64,000 nucleotides of DNA. It comes from LMUY01 sp964235495. Lineage in GTDB: Bacteria; Pseudomonadota; Alphaproteobacteria; Acetobacterales; Acetobacteraceae. Numbering within the stretch: position 1 is the first letter of the stretch; each line of letters starts with the position of its first letter. The stretch spans positions 1 to 64,000 of the forward strand of contig CAXSAX010000007.1 of the NCBI GenBank assembly GCA_964235495.1, in the 5' to 3' direction. A model generated the notes under the pieces. It did no database searches. It saw nothing but the letters and a program-made list of their open reading frames with translations, and was not told the origin of the DNA. Shown here piece after piece: positions 22,340 to 31,172 of the stretch. Position numbers and translations under genes: made by a program.

Positions 22340-23469
22340 CCGGCCGGATCGTCTTCGCCGACCAGCTGCGCGGCCTGGCGGCGCTGTGTGTCGCCTATTC
22401 CCACTTGGTGGGCGTGTTCTGGGCGGTGCCGGACCTCGTGAGCGGCCTCACCGGCGCGCCGGTGCAGCCGGGCGACATCGGCCGCTTCGCCCCCTGGATC
22501 GTGACCCCGTGGTTCAACGGCGGGCCATTCGGCGTCGGGTTGTTCTTCCTCATCAGCGGCCTGGTCATCCCGCTCTCGCTGGGCCCGCATGGCCGAGGCC
22601 GGTTCCTGCTCGCCCGCGCGCTGCGCATCTACCCGGTCTACCTGGCCGCCATGGCGCTGGAGGTGGCCGCGCTCATGGCCAGCCGCGCCTGGTGGGGCCA
22701 CCCGGTGTGGATCGACCCGGCGACCCTATGGGGCAACGCGCTGCTCATCGCGAACTACGCTGGGCTGCCGGCCTTCGACATGGTGAACTGGACGCTGTGC
22801 ATCGAGGTAAAGTTTTACCTGCTGATGGCCCTGCTCGCCGCCCCCGTGCTGCGCGGCAGCGTGCGCGTGCTGGCCGTCACCGCACTGGCTCTGGCCGCCG
22901 CCAGCATGGCCGCGGCCTGGGCCTGGCCGCCCGGCGGCCCGGCGCTGGTCTCCTTCGGCGTCGAGTCGTCCTACCTGGTCTATATGCTGTGCGGCGTGCT
23001 GTTCAGCTTCCATCTGCGCGGGCAGCTCGGGCCGGCCGGGCTGGCGGGCGGCGTCGGCGGACTGACCGGGCTGTTCCTGCTGTCATGGTATTGGGGCGGT
23101 GCTGCGGGGCGTTACGGCTTCCAGTACAACACCGTGAACTACCTCTATGCCCTGGCGCTGTTCGCGGCGCTCTACGGGCTGCGCCACCGGATCCGCCCGT
23201 TCTGGCCGCTCGACGTGATGGCGCGGGTCAGCTACCCGTTCTATCTCATCCATGTCCTGGTCGGCTTCACGCTGCTGCGGCTGCTCACCGCCGGGTTCGG
23301 CCTAGCTTACGGGTGGGCGCTGGCCGTCACGCTGGCCTTGCTGCTGCTGCTTGCCAGCCTGCTGCATCTCGGGCTGGAGCGGTGGACGATCCGCGCCGGA
23401 CACCGCCTGCGTCGTCGTCCGGCCGCCGTTGGAACCCGGCCGCAAGAGCGCGTGCCCGCTCCCGGCTAG
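22321..23469 (+). CDS. Acyltransferase 3 family membrane protein
   Basis: The 382-residue protein has about ten membrane helices. The family-3 acyltransferase signature is seen in FADQLRGLAALCVAYSH (the catalytic His in the first helix), GLFFLISGLVIP and WTLCIEVKFYLL. Such enzymes acylate sugars of lipopolysaccharide, exopolysaccharide or other glycans at the inner membrane. It starts at the ATG at 22321, inside the DUF1186 gene. Its stop shares the palindrome CTAG with the stop of the convergent HIT gene. Confidence 0.88.
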   Translation: MLPAGVTGRIVFADQLRGLAALCVAYSHLVGVFWAVPDLVSGLTGAPVQPGDIGRFAPWIVTPWFNGGPFGVGLFFLISGLVIPLSLGPHGRGRFLLARALRIYPVYLAAMALEVAALMASRAWWGHPVWIDPATLWGNALLIANYAGLPAFDMVNWTLCIEVKFYLLMALLAAPVLRGSVRVLAVTALALAAASMAAAWAWPPGGPALVSFGVESSYLVYMLCGVLFSFHLRGQLGPAGLAGGVGGLTGLFLLSWYWGGAAGRYGFQYNTVNYLYALALFAALYGLRHRIRPFWPLDVMARVSYPFYLIHVLVGFTLLRLLTAGFGLAYGWALAVTLALLLLLASLLHLGLERWTIRAGHRLRRRPAAVGTRPQERVPAPG

Positions 23470-23855
23470 CCGTCCCGTGCCGTCACCATGCGGCCGGACA
23501 AGGGCTGCCCGCCGAACAGGTGGACATGGAAGTGCGGCACCTCCTGCCCCCCGTCGAAGCCCATGTTCGCCAGGGCACGGTAGCCCGCCTCCTCCAGCCC
23601 CAGCTGCCGCGCCACGGCGCCCACCGCGCGGAAGAAGCCGGCCACCTCCGCGTCCGACGCATTCCGCGTGAAATCTGCCAGCGACACGTAGCGCCCGCGC
23701 GGCACCACCAGCACATGCACCGCCGCCTGCGGCGCGATGTCGTGGAACGCCACCGCCCATTCGTCCTCATAGACCCGGCGCGACGGGATTTCCCCTCGCA
23801 GCAGCCGGGCGAAGATGTTGGCGTCGTCATAGGGGCCGAGACCGCTCACTGGCAT
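23466..23855 (-). CDS. HIT-family (histidine triad) nucleotide-binding protein
   Basis: The 129-residue protein has NIFARLLRGEIPSRRVYED at the start, and the catalytic triad HFHVHLFGG at the C-terminus, as in HinT purine nucleoside phosphoramidases. Its TAG stop lies within CTAG, shared with the acyltransferase stop on the other strand. It follows hisE at a distance of 14 bases. In alphaproteobacteria a HIT gene often follows hisE, which matches here. Confidence 0.92.
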   Translation of the reverse strand: MPVSGLGPYDDANIFARLLRGEIPSRRVYEDEWAVAFHDIAPQAAVHVLVVPRGRYVSLADFTRNASDAEVAGFFRAVGAVARQLGLEEAGYRALANMGFDGGQEVPHFHVHLFGGQPLSGRMVTARDG

Positions 23856-23869
23856 CGCATCGCACTCCG

Positions 23870-24286
23870 TCAGGGAATCTTGCGCGTCTCGACGCTGGCG
23901 GGCAGCGGGCGGGCCGCCTTCTCGACCACGCCGGAGACGCCTTCGCGCCGCTCCAGCTCGGCCCAGACCGTGGCGGGCGCCACACCCGACGCCACCCACA
24001 ACACCAGCAGGTGGTAGAGCACGTCGGCACTCTCGGCCACCAGCGCCTGCGGGTTGCCGGCCACTGCCTCGATCAGGCACTCGACCGCTTCCTCGCCGAA
24101 CTTCTGCGCCACCTTGGCCGTGCCGCGGGACAGCAGGCGGGCGGAATGGCTGAGCGCCGGGTCAGCGCCGCGGCGCTGCAGGATGACGGACCACAGCCGG
24201 TCCAGCACGGCGGCGCCGGACTCGGCCTGCGGGACGGGCAGCACCACCTTGCGGACCGGCCGGGCCTTTGCCGCCTTCTTGGCCAT
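23870..24286 (-). CDS. hisE: Phosphoribosyl-ATP pyrophosphatase
   Basis: HisE performs the second step of histidine biosynthesis, hydrolysing PR-ATP to PR-AMP. The 138-residue protein has the MazG-like alpha fold with the metal motif FGEEAVECLIEA and the later ESADVLYHLLVLW. An N-terminal Lys/Arg-rich extension of about 25 residues precedes the domain. hisF is 4 bases upstream, so the two are coupled. Confidence 0.95.
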   Translation of the reverse strand: MAKKAAKARPVRKVVLPVPQAESGAAVLDRLWSVILQRRGADPALSHSARLLSRGTAKVAQKFGEEAVECLIEAVAGNPQALVAESADVLYHLLVLWVASGVAPATVWAELERREGVSGVVEKAARPLPASVETRKIP

Positions 24287-24290
24287 TCTT

Positions 24291-25061
24291 TCAGGCTACC
24301 TCGCGGGCGCGGCGCACCGGCAGCCCCGCGGCGGCCAGCGCATCCTTCACCTGCGGGATGCTGAAGGTGCCGAAATGGAACACGGAGGCCGCCAGCAGCC
24401 CCGAGGCGCCCGCCTCGGCGCCCTCCACGAAGTGCTGCAGCGAGCCAACCCCGCCAGACGCCACCACCGGCACGCGCACGGCGGCGCAGACGGCGCGCAG
24501 CAGCCCGGCGTCGAACCCGGCGCCTGTGCCGTCCCGGTCCATGCTGGTCAGCAGGATTTCGCCCGCGCCGAGGCTGGCTGCCTGCCGGCACCACTGCACC
24601 GCGTCCATCCCCGTGGGCCGGCGCCCGCCATGGGTGAACACCTCCCACCGGCCCGGCCCCGCCGCGCGGGCATCGACGGCCACCACCACGCATTGGCTGC
24701 CGAACTTCTCCGCCGCCTCCGCGATCAGGCTGGGGCGGGCGATCGGCGCCGAGTTCATGCTGCACTTGTCCGCCCCCGCCAGCAGCAGCCGCCGCATGTC
24801 CGCCGTCGAGCGCACCCCGCCGCCCACTGTGAGCGGCAGGAACACCCGCGCCGCCGTGCGGCTGACCACGTCGTAGATCGTGTCGCGGTTCTCGTGGCTG
24901 GCGGTGATGTCGAGGAAGGTCAGCTCATCCGCGCCGGCTGCGTCGTACACGGCGGCTTGCTCCACCGGGTCCCCAGCGTCGCGCAGGGCCACGAAGTTCA
25001 CCCCCTTCACCACCCGGCCATCCTTCACGTCCAGGCAGGGGATGACTCGCAGCTTCAGCAT
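24291..25061 (-). CDS. hisF: Imidazole glycerol phosphate synthase subunit HisF
   Basis: HisF is the cyclase half of the HisHF enzyme. The 256-residue (beta-alpha)8 barrel shows Asp11 in IPCLDVKDGRVVKGVNF and the second catalytic Asp in LTSMDRDGTGAGFD, plus the phosphate loops GGGVRS and ASGGVGS. I chose the ATG at 25061 (MLKLRVIPCL); a longer in-frame start at 25133 has no family support. The other his genes are not in the window. Confidence 0.97.
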   Translation of the reverse strand: MLKLRVIPCLDVKDGRVVKGVNFVALRDAGDPVEQAAVYDAAGADELTFLDITASHENRDTIYDVVSRTAARVFLPLTVGGGVRSTADMRRLLLAGADKCSMNSAPIARPSLIAEAAEKFGSQCVVVAVDARAAGPGRWEVFTHGGRRPTGMDAVQWCRQAASLGAGEILLTSMDRDGTGAGFDAGLLRAVCAAVRVPVVASGGVGSLQHFVEGAEAGASGLLAASVFHFGTFSIPQVKDALAAAGLPVRRAREVA

Positions 25062-25104
25062 CGGGCGTTTTGGCCACATCGATCCGTAGTACGCAAGCGC
25101 ACCG

Positions 25105-25827
25105 TCAGGCCGGCACGTCGCCAGCCAGCACATCCCCGGCCAGCAGCGCCCGCCGCTCGCCGCCGGCCTCCAGCAGCAACGCCCCGTCCTGCCGCAGCCC
25201 GGCGAACCGCCCGTGCAGCAACGCCGTGCCGACCTGCACCCGCAGCGGCGCGCCGGGCGCTGGCCCGCGGGCGGACCAGCGGGCCAGCACGGAAGCGAAG
25301 CCTCCGGCCTGCCAGGCCGCCCAGCCCTGCTCCAGCCGCTCCATCACCGCCCCCAGCAGCTCCTCTGGCCCAGCGAGGCAGCCCAGCGCCGCCAGGCTCG
25401 TGACGGGGTACGGCATGTCCGGCGGCACATGGCGCACGTTGGCGCCGATTCCTGCCAGCACGGCGCCGCCCTCCAGCCGCTCTAGCAGGATGCCGGCCAG
25501 CTTGGCCCCGGCGCGCAGCACGTCGTTGGGCCATTTCAGAGCTGTACCTGGCCCGGCCAGCTGATCCACCGCCTCCGCGACCGCGAGCGCCACGAGGAAG
25601 CCCAGTTGGGGCGCCTGCTGCGCGCCGCCCCCCGGCCGCAGCACGACGGTCGCGTGCAGGTTGCCCCTGGGGCTGGCCCAGGCCCGCCCGCCGCGCCCCC
25701 GCCCGGCACGCTGGGTGTCGGCGCTGACCACCGTGCCGTGCGCCGCTCCCGCCTCCGCCAGCGCGCGCGCCTCGTCCATGGTGGAGCCGACCGCGCCCAG
25801 CCGCCGCCAGTCCGCCTCCCAGCTCAA
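25105..25827 (-). CDS. birA: Biotin--[acetyl-CoA-carboxylase] ligase
   Basis: BirA activates biotin to biotinyl-AMP and attaches it to the biotin carrier of acetyl-CoA carboxylase. The 240-residue protein lacks the HTH repressor domain of E. coli BirA. The ligase motifs are visible: GSTMDEARALA, the biotin/AMP loop GRGRGGRAWASP, LKWPNDVL, KLAGILLE, and the C-terminal SH3-like domain. The start is uncertain: TTG at 25827 overlaps the zur stop in TTGA; GTG at 25845 is an alternative. Confidence 0.9.
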   Translation of the reverse strand: MSWEADWRRLGAVGSTMDEARALAEAGAAHGTVVSADTQRAGRGRGGRAWASPRGNLHATVVLRPGGGAQQAPQLGFLVALAVAEAVDQLAGPGTALKWPNDVLRAGAKLAGILLERLEGGAVLAGIGANVRHVPPDMPYPVTSLAALGCLAGPEELLGAVMERLEQGWAAWQAGGFASVLARWSARGPAPGAPLRVQVGTALLHGRFAGLRQDGALLLEAGGERRALLAGDVLAGDVPA

Positions 25828-26306
25828 TGGCCTGAGGCCATGCACGCGCTGCACATGCCGTCCGCCTCCACGATGGACCCCGCCATGCTGAAGCCGCGCG
25901 CGGCGGCGGCCTGCTGCAGGGACAGGCCGATCGCCGGGTCGCTCAGCTCCTCCACGCCGCCGCAGGTGCTGCACACCAGGAACTGCACGGCGTGATGGTG
26001 GGCGCCGCCGCCCGGCGCCGCTCCATGGACGCACCCGACGAAGGCGGACAGGCGCTCGACCTTGTGGATCAACCCTTGGTCGAGCAGGAAGTCCAGCGCG
26101 CGGTAGATGGTGGGCGGAGCGGCGCCCTTATGCCGGGCGCGCAGGCGTTCGAGCAGGTCATAGGCGCCGGCCGGCTTGGGGCTGTCCAGCACCAGGCCAA
26201 GCACCTGGCGGCGCAGCCCGGTCAGCCGCGTGCCGCGGCCGGAGCAGATGGCCTCCGCCTGTGACAGCAGGCCGGCCGTCCGGCGTGTGAATGTTCCTTC
26301 GTCCAA
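25824..26306 (-). CDS. zur: Zinc uptake regulator Zur (Fur family)
   Basis: The 160-residue Fur-family repressor has the winged-helix segment (RLTGLRRQVLGLVLDS, then TIYRALDFLLDQGLIHKVERLSAFVGC). The C-terminal domain has two CxxC pairs, CSTCGG and CSACMA, the structural zinc site, and an HHH cluster. The LIHKVERLSAFVGC segment and the divergent znuACB genes point to Zur rather than Fur. It reads away from znuA, with a Zur box in the shared 120-base region. birA overlaps its 3' end. Confidence 0.92.
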   Translation of the reverse strand: MDEGTFTRRTAGLLSQAEAICSGRGTRLTGLRRQVLGLVLDSPKPAGAYDLLERLRARHKGAAPPTIYRALDFLLDQGLIHKVERLSAFVGCVHGAAPGGGAHHHAVQFLVCSTCGGVEELSDPAIGLSLQQAAAARGFSMAGSIVEADGMCSACMASGH

Positions 26307-26380
26307 ACGCTGCTCCCTGGCCTGCGCGGTTCTAGCCGCAGCGCCCGAACGCTGCCAGTGCTGGACATGGAAAGGCCAGA

Positions 26381-26393
26381 GTTATAATATAAC
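26381..26393. promoter_or_regulatory. Zur box between zur and znuA
   Basis: GTTATAATATAAC is a perfect palindrome around a central A and matches the core of the proteobacterial Zur operator. It is embedded in an outer repeat GAGTT...AACTC (26379-26400). The site lies 33 bases before the znuA start and 74 before the zur start. Zinc-loaded Zur bound here would repress znuACB, and possibly itself. Confidence 0.88.
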
Positions 26394-26426
26394 ACAACTC
26401 GGGACTTTCCCGGTCGAAAGCGTGAC

Positions 26427-27305
26427 ATGGGCAACACCTGGGGCAGCATCTGGGGCAGATCATGCGGGCTGCTGGCGTTGCTCGCGGCATCGTCCGCCTG
26501 CGCGCAGCCGCGCATCGTCGCGGCGGAGAACTTCTACGGCGATGTGGCGCAGCAGATCGCCGGCCCCGGGGCGCCGGTGACGAGCATCCTGAGCAACCCG
26601 GACGAAGACCCGCATCTGTTCGAAGCCAGCCCCTCCGTCGCCCGCGCGATCTCGGATGCCGCCATCGTCGTCTACAACGGCACGGGCTACGACTCCTGGG
26701 TGTCGAAGCTGCTGGGCGTGTCGAGCCCGGCCGGCCGCCGCGTGATCGTGGTGGCGGAGCTGCTGCACCGGCAGCCCGGCAGCAACCCCCACGTCTGGTA
26801 TGACCCGGCGGCCATGCCCGCCTACGCCCGGGCGCTGGCGGCGCAGCTCGCGGCGACGGACCCGGCGCACGGGGCGGAGTACGAGGCGCGGCTGCAAAGC
26901 TTCCTGCAATCGATGGAGCCGCTTGATGCCCGCGTGGCGGCGTTGCGGCAACGCTACGCCGGCGCTCCCGTCACCGCGACAGAACCGGTGTTCGGCGACA
27001 TGGCGGCGGCCCTCGGGCTGGCCATGCGCAACGAGCGGTTCCAGCTGGCAGTGATGAACGACACCGAGCCGGCGGCATCCGACGTGGCAGCCATGGAGAT
27101 GGACGTGCGGCAGCGCCGGGTCAGGCTGCTGCTCTACAATAGCCAGGCCACCGACGTGGCGGCCAAGCGGCTGCTGCTGCTGGCGCGGACGGCGGGTGTG
27201 CCGGTTGTGGGCGTCACGGAGACAGAGCCGGCCGGCCTGAGTTACCAGGCGTGGATGGCGGCGCAGCTCGACTCCGTGGCCAAGGCGCTGGCGTCCAACC
27301 CGTGA
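26427..27305 (+). CDS. znuA: Zinc ABC transporter substrate-binding protein
   Basis: The 292-residue protein has a signal peptide (SCGLLALLAASSACA) and the cluster A-I metal-binding fold. Two ligand His residues are in EDPHLFEAS and NPHVWYDP. At the third position, where E. coli ZnuA has His, this protein reads TEPVFGDM with Glu. The His-rich loop of many ZnuA proteins is missing. Metal choice is inferred from the Zur box and the operon. znuC follows after 10 bases. Confidence 0.88.
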   Translation: MGNTWGSIWGRSCGLLALLAASSACAQPRIVAAENFYGDVAQQIAGPGAPVTSILSNPDEDPHLFEASPSVARAISDAAIVVYNGTGYDSWVSKLLGVSSPAGRRVIVVAELLHRQPGSNPHVWYDPAAMPAYARALAAQLAATDPAHGAEYEARLQSFLQSMEPLDARVAALRQRYAGAPVTATEPVFGDMAAALGLAMRNERFQLAVMNDTEPAASDVAAMEMDVRQRRVRLLLYNSQATDVAAKRLLLLARTAGVPVVGVTETEPAGLSYQAWMAAQLDSVAKALASNP

Positions 27306-27315
27306 CCGCGCGCCG

Positions 27316-28077
27316 TTGAGCGCGGTCGCCTTCGAGTCGGTGGACCTGGCGGTCGGGGGGCGGACGGTGCTGCGGCAGGCGAGCTTCGCCGTCGCCGCCG
27401 GCGAGTTCATCGGCGTGCTGGGGCCGAACGGGGCGGGCAAGACCACGTTGATGCGGGCGATGCTGGGGCTGCTGCGGCCGTCCGCCGGGCAGGTTCGGGT
27501 GGCCGGCCGCGCCGTGCGGCGGGGCAACCCCGCCATCGGCTACATGCCGCAGGTCCGCGGCACGGCAGCGCCGCGGATCAGCGGCCAGGACTTCGTGCTG
27601 GCAGCGGCCGGCGGCCAGCGCTGGGGCTTGCCGCTGCCGGACGCGGCGGCGCGGGCGGACGTGGCGCGCGTGCTCGACCTGGTGGACGCGGCAGCGCTGG
27701 CACGGCGTCCGCTGGCGGAACTCTCCGGCGGCGAGCGGCAGCGGCTGCTGCTGGCGCAGGCGCTGCTGGGCCGGCCCTCCCTGCTGCTGCTGGACGAGCC
27801 GCTGGCCAACCTGGACCCGCGGCACGGCGCCGGCGTGGTGGCGCTGGTGCGGCGGCTGCAACGCCAGCTGGGGCTGACGGTGCTGTTCAGCGCGCACGAC
27901 CTGAACCCCCTGCTGGGCACGCTGGACCGGGTGCTCACCCTGGGCGGCGGGCAGGCGGCGCTGGGCACGCTGGAGGACGTGATCACGGCGCCCGTGCTGT
28001 CCCGGCTGTACGGCGCACCGATGCAGGTGGTGCGGGCCGCGGGCCGGCTATTCGTGGTGGCCGCCCCCGGTGCTTGA
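27316..28077 (+). CDS. znuC: Zinc ABC transporter ATP-binding protein
   Basis: The 253-residue ABC ATPase has Walker A GPNGAGKTT, the Q-loop in YMPQVRG, signature LSGGERQR, Walker B LLLLDEPLANLD and the switch His in SAHDLNPLL. It starts at TTG 27316, ten bases after the znuA stop, and overlaps znuB by 8 bases. It powers metal uptake with the ZnuB permease. Confidence 0.92.
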   Translation: MSAVAFESVDLAVGGRTVLRQASFAVAAGEFIGVLGPNGAGKTTLMRAMLGLLRPSAGQVRVAGRAVRRGNPAIGYMPQVRGTAAPRISGQDFVLAAAGGQRWGLPLPDAAARADVARVLDLVDAAALARRPLAELSGGERQRLLLAQALLGRPSLLLLDEPLANLDPRHGAGVVALVRRLQRQLGLTVLFSAHDLNPLLGTLDRVLTLGGGQAALGTLEDVITAPVLSRLYGAPMQVVRAAGRLFVVAAPGA

Positions 28078-28870
28078 CTACGAGTTCATGCGCAACGCCT
28101 TCGCCGCGGCCGCGGTGGTGGCGCTAGTGGCGGGGCTGGTCGGCTCCTTCCTGGTGCTGCGCGGGCAGACCTTCGCGGGCCACGCCCTGGCCCATGTTGG
28201 GTTTACCGGCGCCACCGGCGCGGTGCTGGTGGGCGCCGCTCCGCTCTGGGGGCTGGTGCTGGTGACGGTCGCGGGCGGGGTGGGCATGGGCCTGCTGGGC
28301 GAGCGCCTGCAGCAGCGGGACGTGGCGATCGGCGTGGTGCTGGCCGCCTCGCTGGGCCTGGGCCTGCTGTTCCTGCACTTCTTCACCGCCTACGCCGGCC
28401 AGGCGACCGCGCTGCTGTTCGGCAACGTATTGGGGGTGGACGCGGCCACGCTGCAAGTGCTGCTGAGTCTGGGCGTCGCATGCCTCGCCAGCCTAGCCGC
28501 CATCGCCCGCCCGCTGCTGTTCGCCAGCCTGCAACCCGAGATGGCGGAAGCTCGCGGCGTGCCGGTGCGGCTGCTCTCCACCCTGTTCCTGGCCCTGGTG
28601 GGGCTGGCCACGGCGGAATGCACCGAGGTCGTGGGCGTGCTGCTGGTATTCACCCTGATGGTCGGGCCGGCCGCAGCGGCGCAGCAGGTGACCGGCCGGT
28701 TCGCCCTGGCGGCGGCGCTGGCGGCGGCGCTCGCGCTGGCGGAGGCCTGGGTCGGCATCACCCTCGCCTTCTACACCGACTGGCCGGCCAGCTTCTGGAT
28801 CACCGCGCTGAGCACGGCGGTCTACGGCGCCGCCTGCCTGTGGCGGCGCTTGGCCGTGCTCGTGCTGTAG
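28070..28870 (+). CDS. znuB: Zinc ABC transporter permease
   Basis: The 266-residue protein has about eight membrane helices and the ABC-3 family pattern: EFMRNAFAAAAVVALVAGLVGSFLVLRGQTFAGHALAHVGF at the N-terminus and VVGVLLVFTLMVGPAAAAQ near the C-terminus. It forms the channel with ZnuA and ZnuC. The start overlaps the end of znuC, and the operon ends here. Confidence 0.92.
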   Translation: MLDYEFMRNAFAAAAVVALVAGLVGSFLVLRGQTFAGHALAHVGFTGATGAVLVGAAPLWGLVLVTVAGGVGMGLLGERLQQRDVAIGVVLAASLGLGLLFLHFFTAYAGQATALLFGNVLGVDAATLQVLLSLGVACLASLAAIARPLLFASLQPEMAEARGVPVRLLSTLFLALVGLATAECTEVVGVLLVFTLMVGPAAAAQQVTGRFALAAALAAALALAEAWVGITLAFYTDWPASFWITALSTAVYGAACLWRRLAVLVL

Positions 28871-29056
28871 TAGCGCAGCCTCGCCTGCGGCGGCAGCTCG
28901 TCAGCAGGCTGGTCATCGCATCGGCAATATCACTCCCAGCCGCGGCCGCAAGCGCCTTGACCGATCGCCGGCGCAGATGAGTCGCATCGGGGTTGAGCGT
29001 TGGTCCGGGCAGCCGCCTTCGCCCATCTTGCGGTGGTGAAGCCCGGAGAACCCGCC

Positions 29057-30163
29057 ATGCCCGCGATCGCCCATCCGATGGCCCTGCCGTTGGCCCAGCC
29101 TGCCATTCGCCGACTGGGCATCCCCGGCTTGCTGCCCGGCGTGGCGCTGTGCATCGCGGTGTCGCTGGCCGCCATGGCGCTGGAGCGCGCGGAGCTGGCC
29201 GCCTTGCGGGCCAAGTGGCTGGAAGCCCTCGTGCTCGCCATCCTGGTCGGCACGGCGGTGCGCACCGCCTGGGCGCCGGGGCGGCGCTGGAATCCCGGCA
29301 TCGCATTCAGCGCTAAGATCCTGCTCGAGGTCGCGGTCGTGCTGCTCGGCGCCTCCGTCAGCGCCGCTACCGTGATGGCGGCCGGCCCCGCCCTGCTGCT
29401 GGGCATCGCCGCCGTCGTCGTGCTCGCCATCGCCGCCAGCTACGGGCTGGGCCGGATGCTGGGACTGCCGCATCGCATGGCCGTGCTGGTGGCGTGCGGC
29501 AACTCGATTTGCGGCAACTCGGCCATCGCCGCCGTGGCGCCGGTGATCGGCGCGGACGGCGAGGACATCGCCGCCGCCATCGCGTTCACCGCCGTGCTGG
29601 GCGTTCTCGTCGTGCTGCTGCTGCCGCTGGCCGCCCCCCTGCTGTCGCTCACCGGGCTGCAATATGGCGTGCTGGCGGGGCTGACGGTGTATGCCGTGCC
29701 GCAGGTGCTGGCCGCTACCGCGCCGCTCGGCGTCGTGGCCGTCCATATGGGCACCCTGGTCAAGCTGGTGCGCGTGCTGATGCTCGGCCCGGTCGTGCTC
29801 GGCCTCACCCTGCTGACCCGGCGCATGCGGGACGAGACGGACGAACCCGCCCCCCACCTCACCGCCGGCGAACGCCCCGCGCCGGGCAAGCTCGCCCTGC
29901 ACAGGCTGGTGCCGTGGTTCATCGTGGGCTTCCTCGGCCTTGCCGCGGTGCGGTCGGCCGGCCTGATCCCGGCGGTGGCGCTGCCGCCGATCGCGACGGC
30001 GGCCAACCTGCTCACCATCGTGTCCATGGCGGCCCTTGGGCTGGGCACCGACCTCAAAGTGGTGGCCCGCGCCGGCGGCCGGGTGACGGCGGCGGTGACG
30101 CTCTCCTTGCTGGCCCTGGGCGCGGTCAGCCTCGGCCTGATCCGGGTGCTCGGAATCAGCTGA
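29057..30163 (+). CDS. YeiH-type putative sulfate exporter (UPF0324)
   Basis: The 368-residue inner-membrane protein has about ten helices. The UPF0324 signature CGNSICGNSAIAAVAPVIGA is clear, followed by AAIAFTAVLG. YeiH relatives are linked to sulfonate/sulfate or cysteine-derived anion export, but the substrate is not proven. The ATG at 29057 has GGAGA a few bases upstream. It converges on a LysR gene; in E. coli yeiH also neighbours a LysR gene (yeiE). Confidence 0.9.
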   Translation: MPAIAHPMALPLAQPAIRRLGIPGLLPGVALCIAVSLAAMALERAELAALRAKWLEALVLAILVGTAVRTAWAPGRRWNPGIAFSAKILLEVAVVLLGASVSAATVMAAGPALLLGIAAVVVLAIAASYGLGRMLGLPHRMAVLVACGNSICGNSAIAAVAPVIGADGEDIAAAIAFTAVLGVLVVLLLPLAAPLLSLTGLQYGVLAGLTVYAVPQVLAATAPLGVVAVHMGTLVKLVRVLMLGPVVLGLTLLTRRMRDETDEPAPHLTAGERPAPGKLALHRLVPWFIVGFLGLAAVRSAGLIPAVALPPIATAANLLTIVSMAALGLGTDLKVVARAGGRVTAAVTLSLLALGAVSLGLIRVLGIS

Positions 30164-30215
30164 TGGGGTTCGGGGCAAAGCCCGACCTCCGCTCCGCAGA
30201 GTTTTTGGCAGACTG

Positions 30216-31094
30216 CTAAGGTTTCAGCAGGCGCAGCAGCGCATCGCCTGCCTGGCTCCGATATCGCTGCGAATGCCGGAGCACGTGGAAGTCGCGTTCC
30301 GGCAGGGCCACGCGAACCTGCCGCAGCAGCCCCGCCTCCAGGCTGGGCGCCGCAACCGAAGCGGACAGCGCCGTCGCCCCCAGGCCTGCTTCCACCGCCG
30401 CCCGCACCGCCTCGTTCGACGGCAGTTCCAGCGCCACCCGCATGCCCGATGCCGGCACGCCCAACCCGGCCAACGCTTCCTCCAGAGCCGACCGCGTGCC
30501 GGAGCCGGGCTCCCGCAGCACCCACTCGCCCGTCATCAAGTCCGCCGTGGACAAGCTTTCACGCCCGGCCCAGGCGTGCTCCGGGCCGACCACCATGACC
30601 ATCTGGTCCTTCGCGACAAATTGGCTGACGAGCGTCGATTCAGCCACGACGGCTTCGACGAAGCCCAGCTCGGCCGCCCCCTCGTGCACCGCGGCAGCCA
30701 CCTGCGCCGTGTTGCCGATGCTCAGACGGATGGCGATGCCCGGGTGAGTCCGGTGGAACGCGACCAGATGGCGCGGCAGCCAGTAGCTGGCGATCGTTTG
30801 GCTCGCCTGCACCACCAGCGTGCCACGCTTCAGCCCACCCAGCTCGGATAGCACCAGCTCTGCCGCATCCGCCCGGGCCAGCACGGCGCGGGCCTCCACC
30901 AGGAAGAGCGCGCCTGCCTCGGTGAGCGCGATGCCGCGCCCGGCGCGGTGGAACAGCTTGGCGCCATGCCGCGCCTCCAGCGCCGCGATCGCAGCGCTGG
31001 CCGCCGACTGGGCCAGGTTCAGCGCCTCCGCCGCGCGCGTCACGTGCTGGCGCTCGGCGACGGCGACGAAGACCCGCAATTGTTCCAGCGTCAT
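30216..31094 (-). CDS. LysR-family regulator
   Basis: The 292-residue protein has the N-terminal winged HTH (MTLEQLRVFVAVAERQHVTRAAEALNLAQSAASAAIAALE) and a periplasmic-binding-like effector domain. Sequence such as GTLVVQASQTIASYWLPRHL resembles the CbbR/YeiE branch. It converges with the YeiH gene, so it may control that exporter, but the shared promoter of E. coli is not present. The ATG at 31094 is the usual family start; ATG 31106 is an alternative. Confidence 0.9.
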   Translation of the reverse strand: MTLEQLRVFVAVAERQHVTRAAEALNLAQSAASAAIAALEARHGAKLFHRAGRGIALTEAGALFLVEARAVLARADAAELVLSELGGLKRGTLVVQASQTIASYWLPRHLVAFHRTHPGIAIRLSIGNTAQVAAAVHEGAAELGFVEAVVAESTLVSQFVAKDQMVMVVGPEHAWAGRESLSTADLMTGEWVLREPGSGTRSALEEALAGLGVPASGMRVALELPSNEAVRAAVEAGLGATALSASVAAPSLEAGLLRQVRVALPERDFHVLRHSQRYRSQAGDALLRLLKP

Positions 31095-31172
31095 GCCCGC
31101 CACCATGCCGCTTTGGCGGCGTCCCGCGCCAGGACTGTTGACGGCGGTCGGGCGGTGATGGAGCGTGCCTGC

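Noticed and set aside
28871..29056. A possible small gene or regulator between znuB and the YeiH gene
   Set aside because: Short frames on both strands have no ribosome site, signal peptide or recognisable domain.
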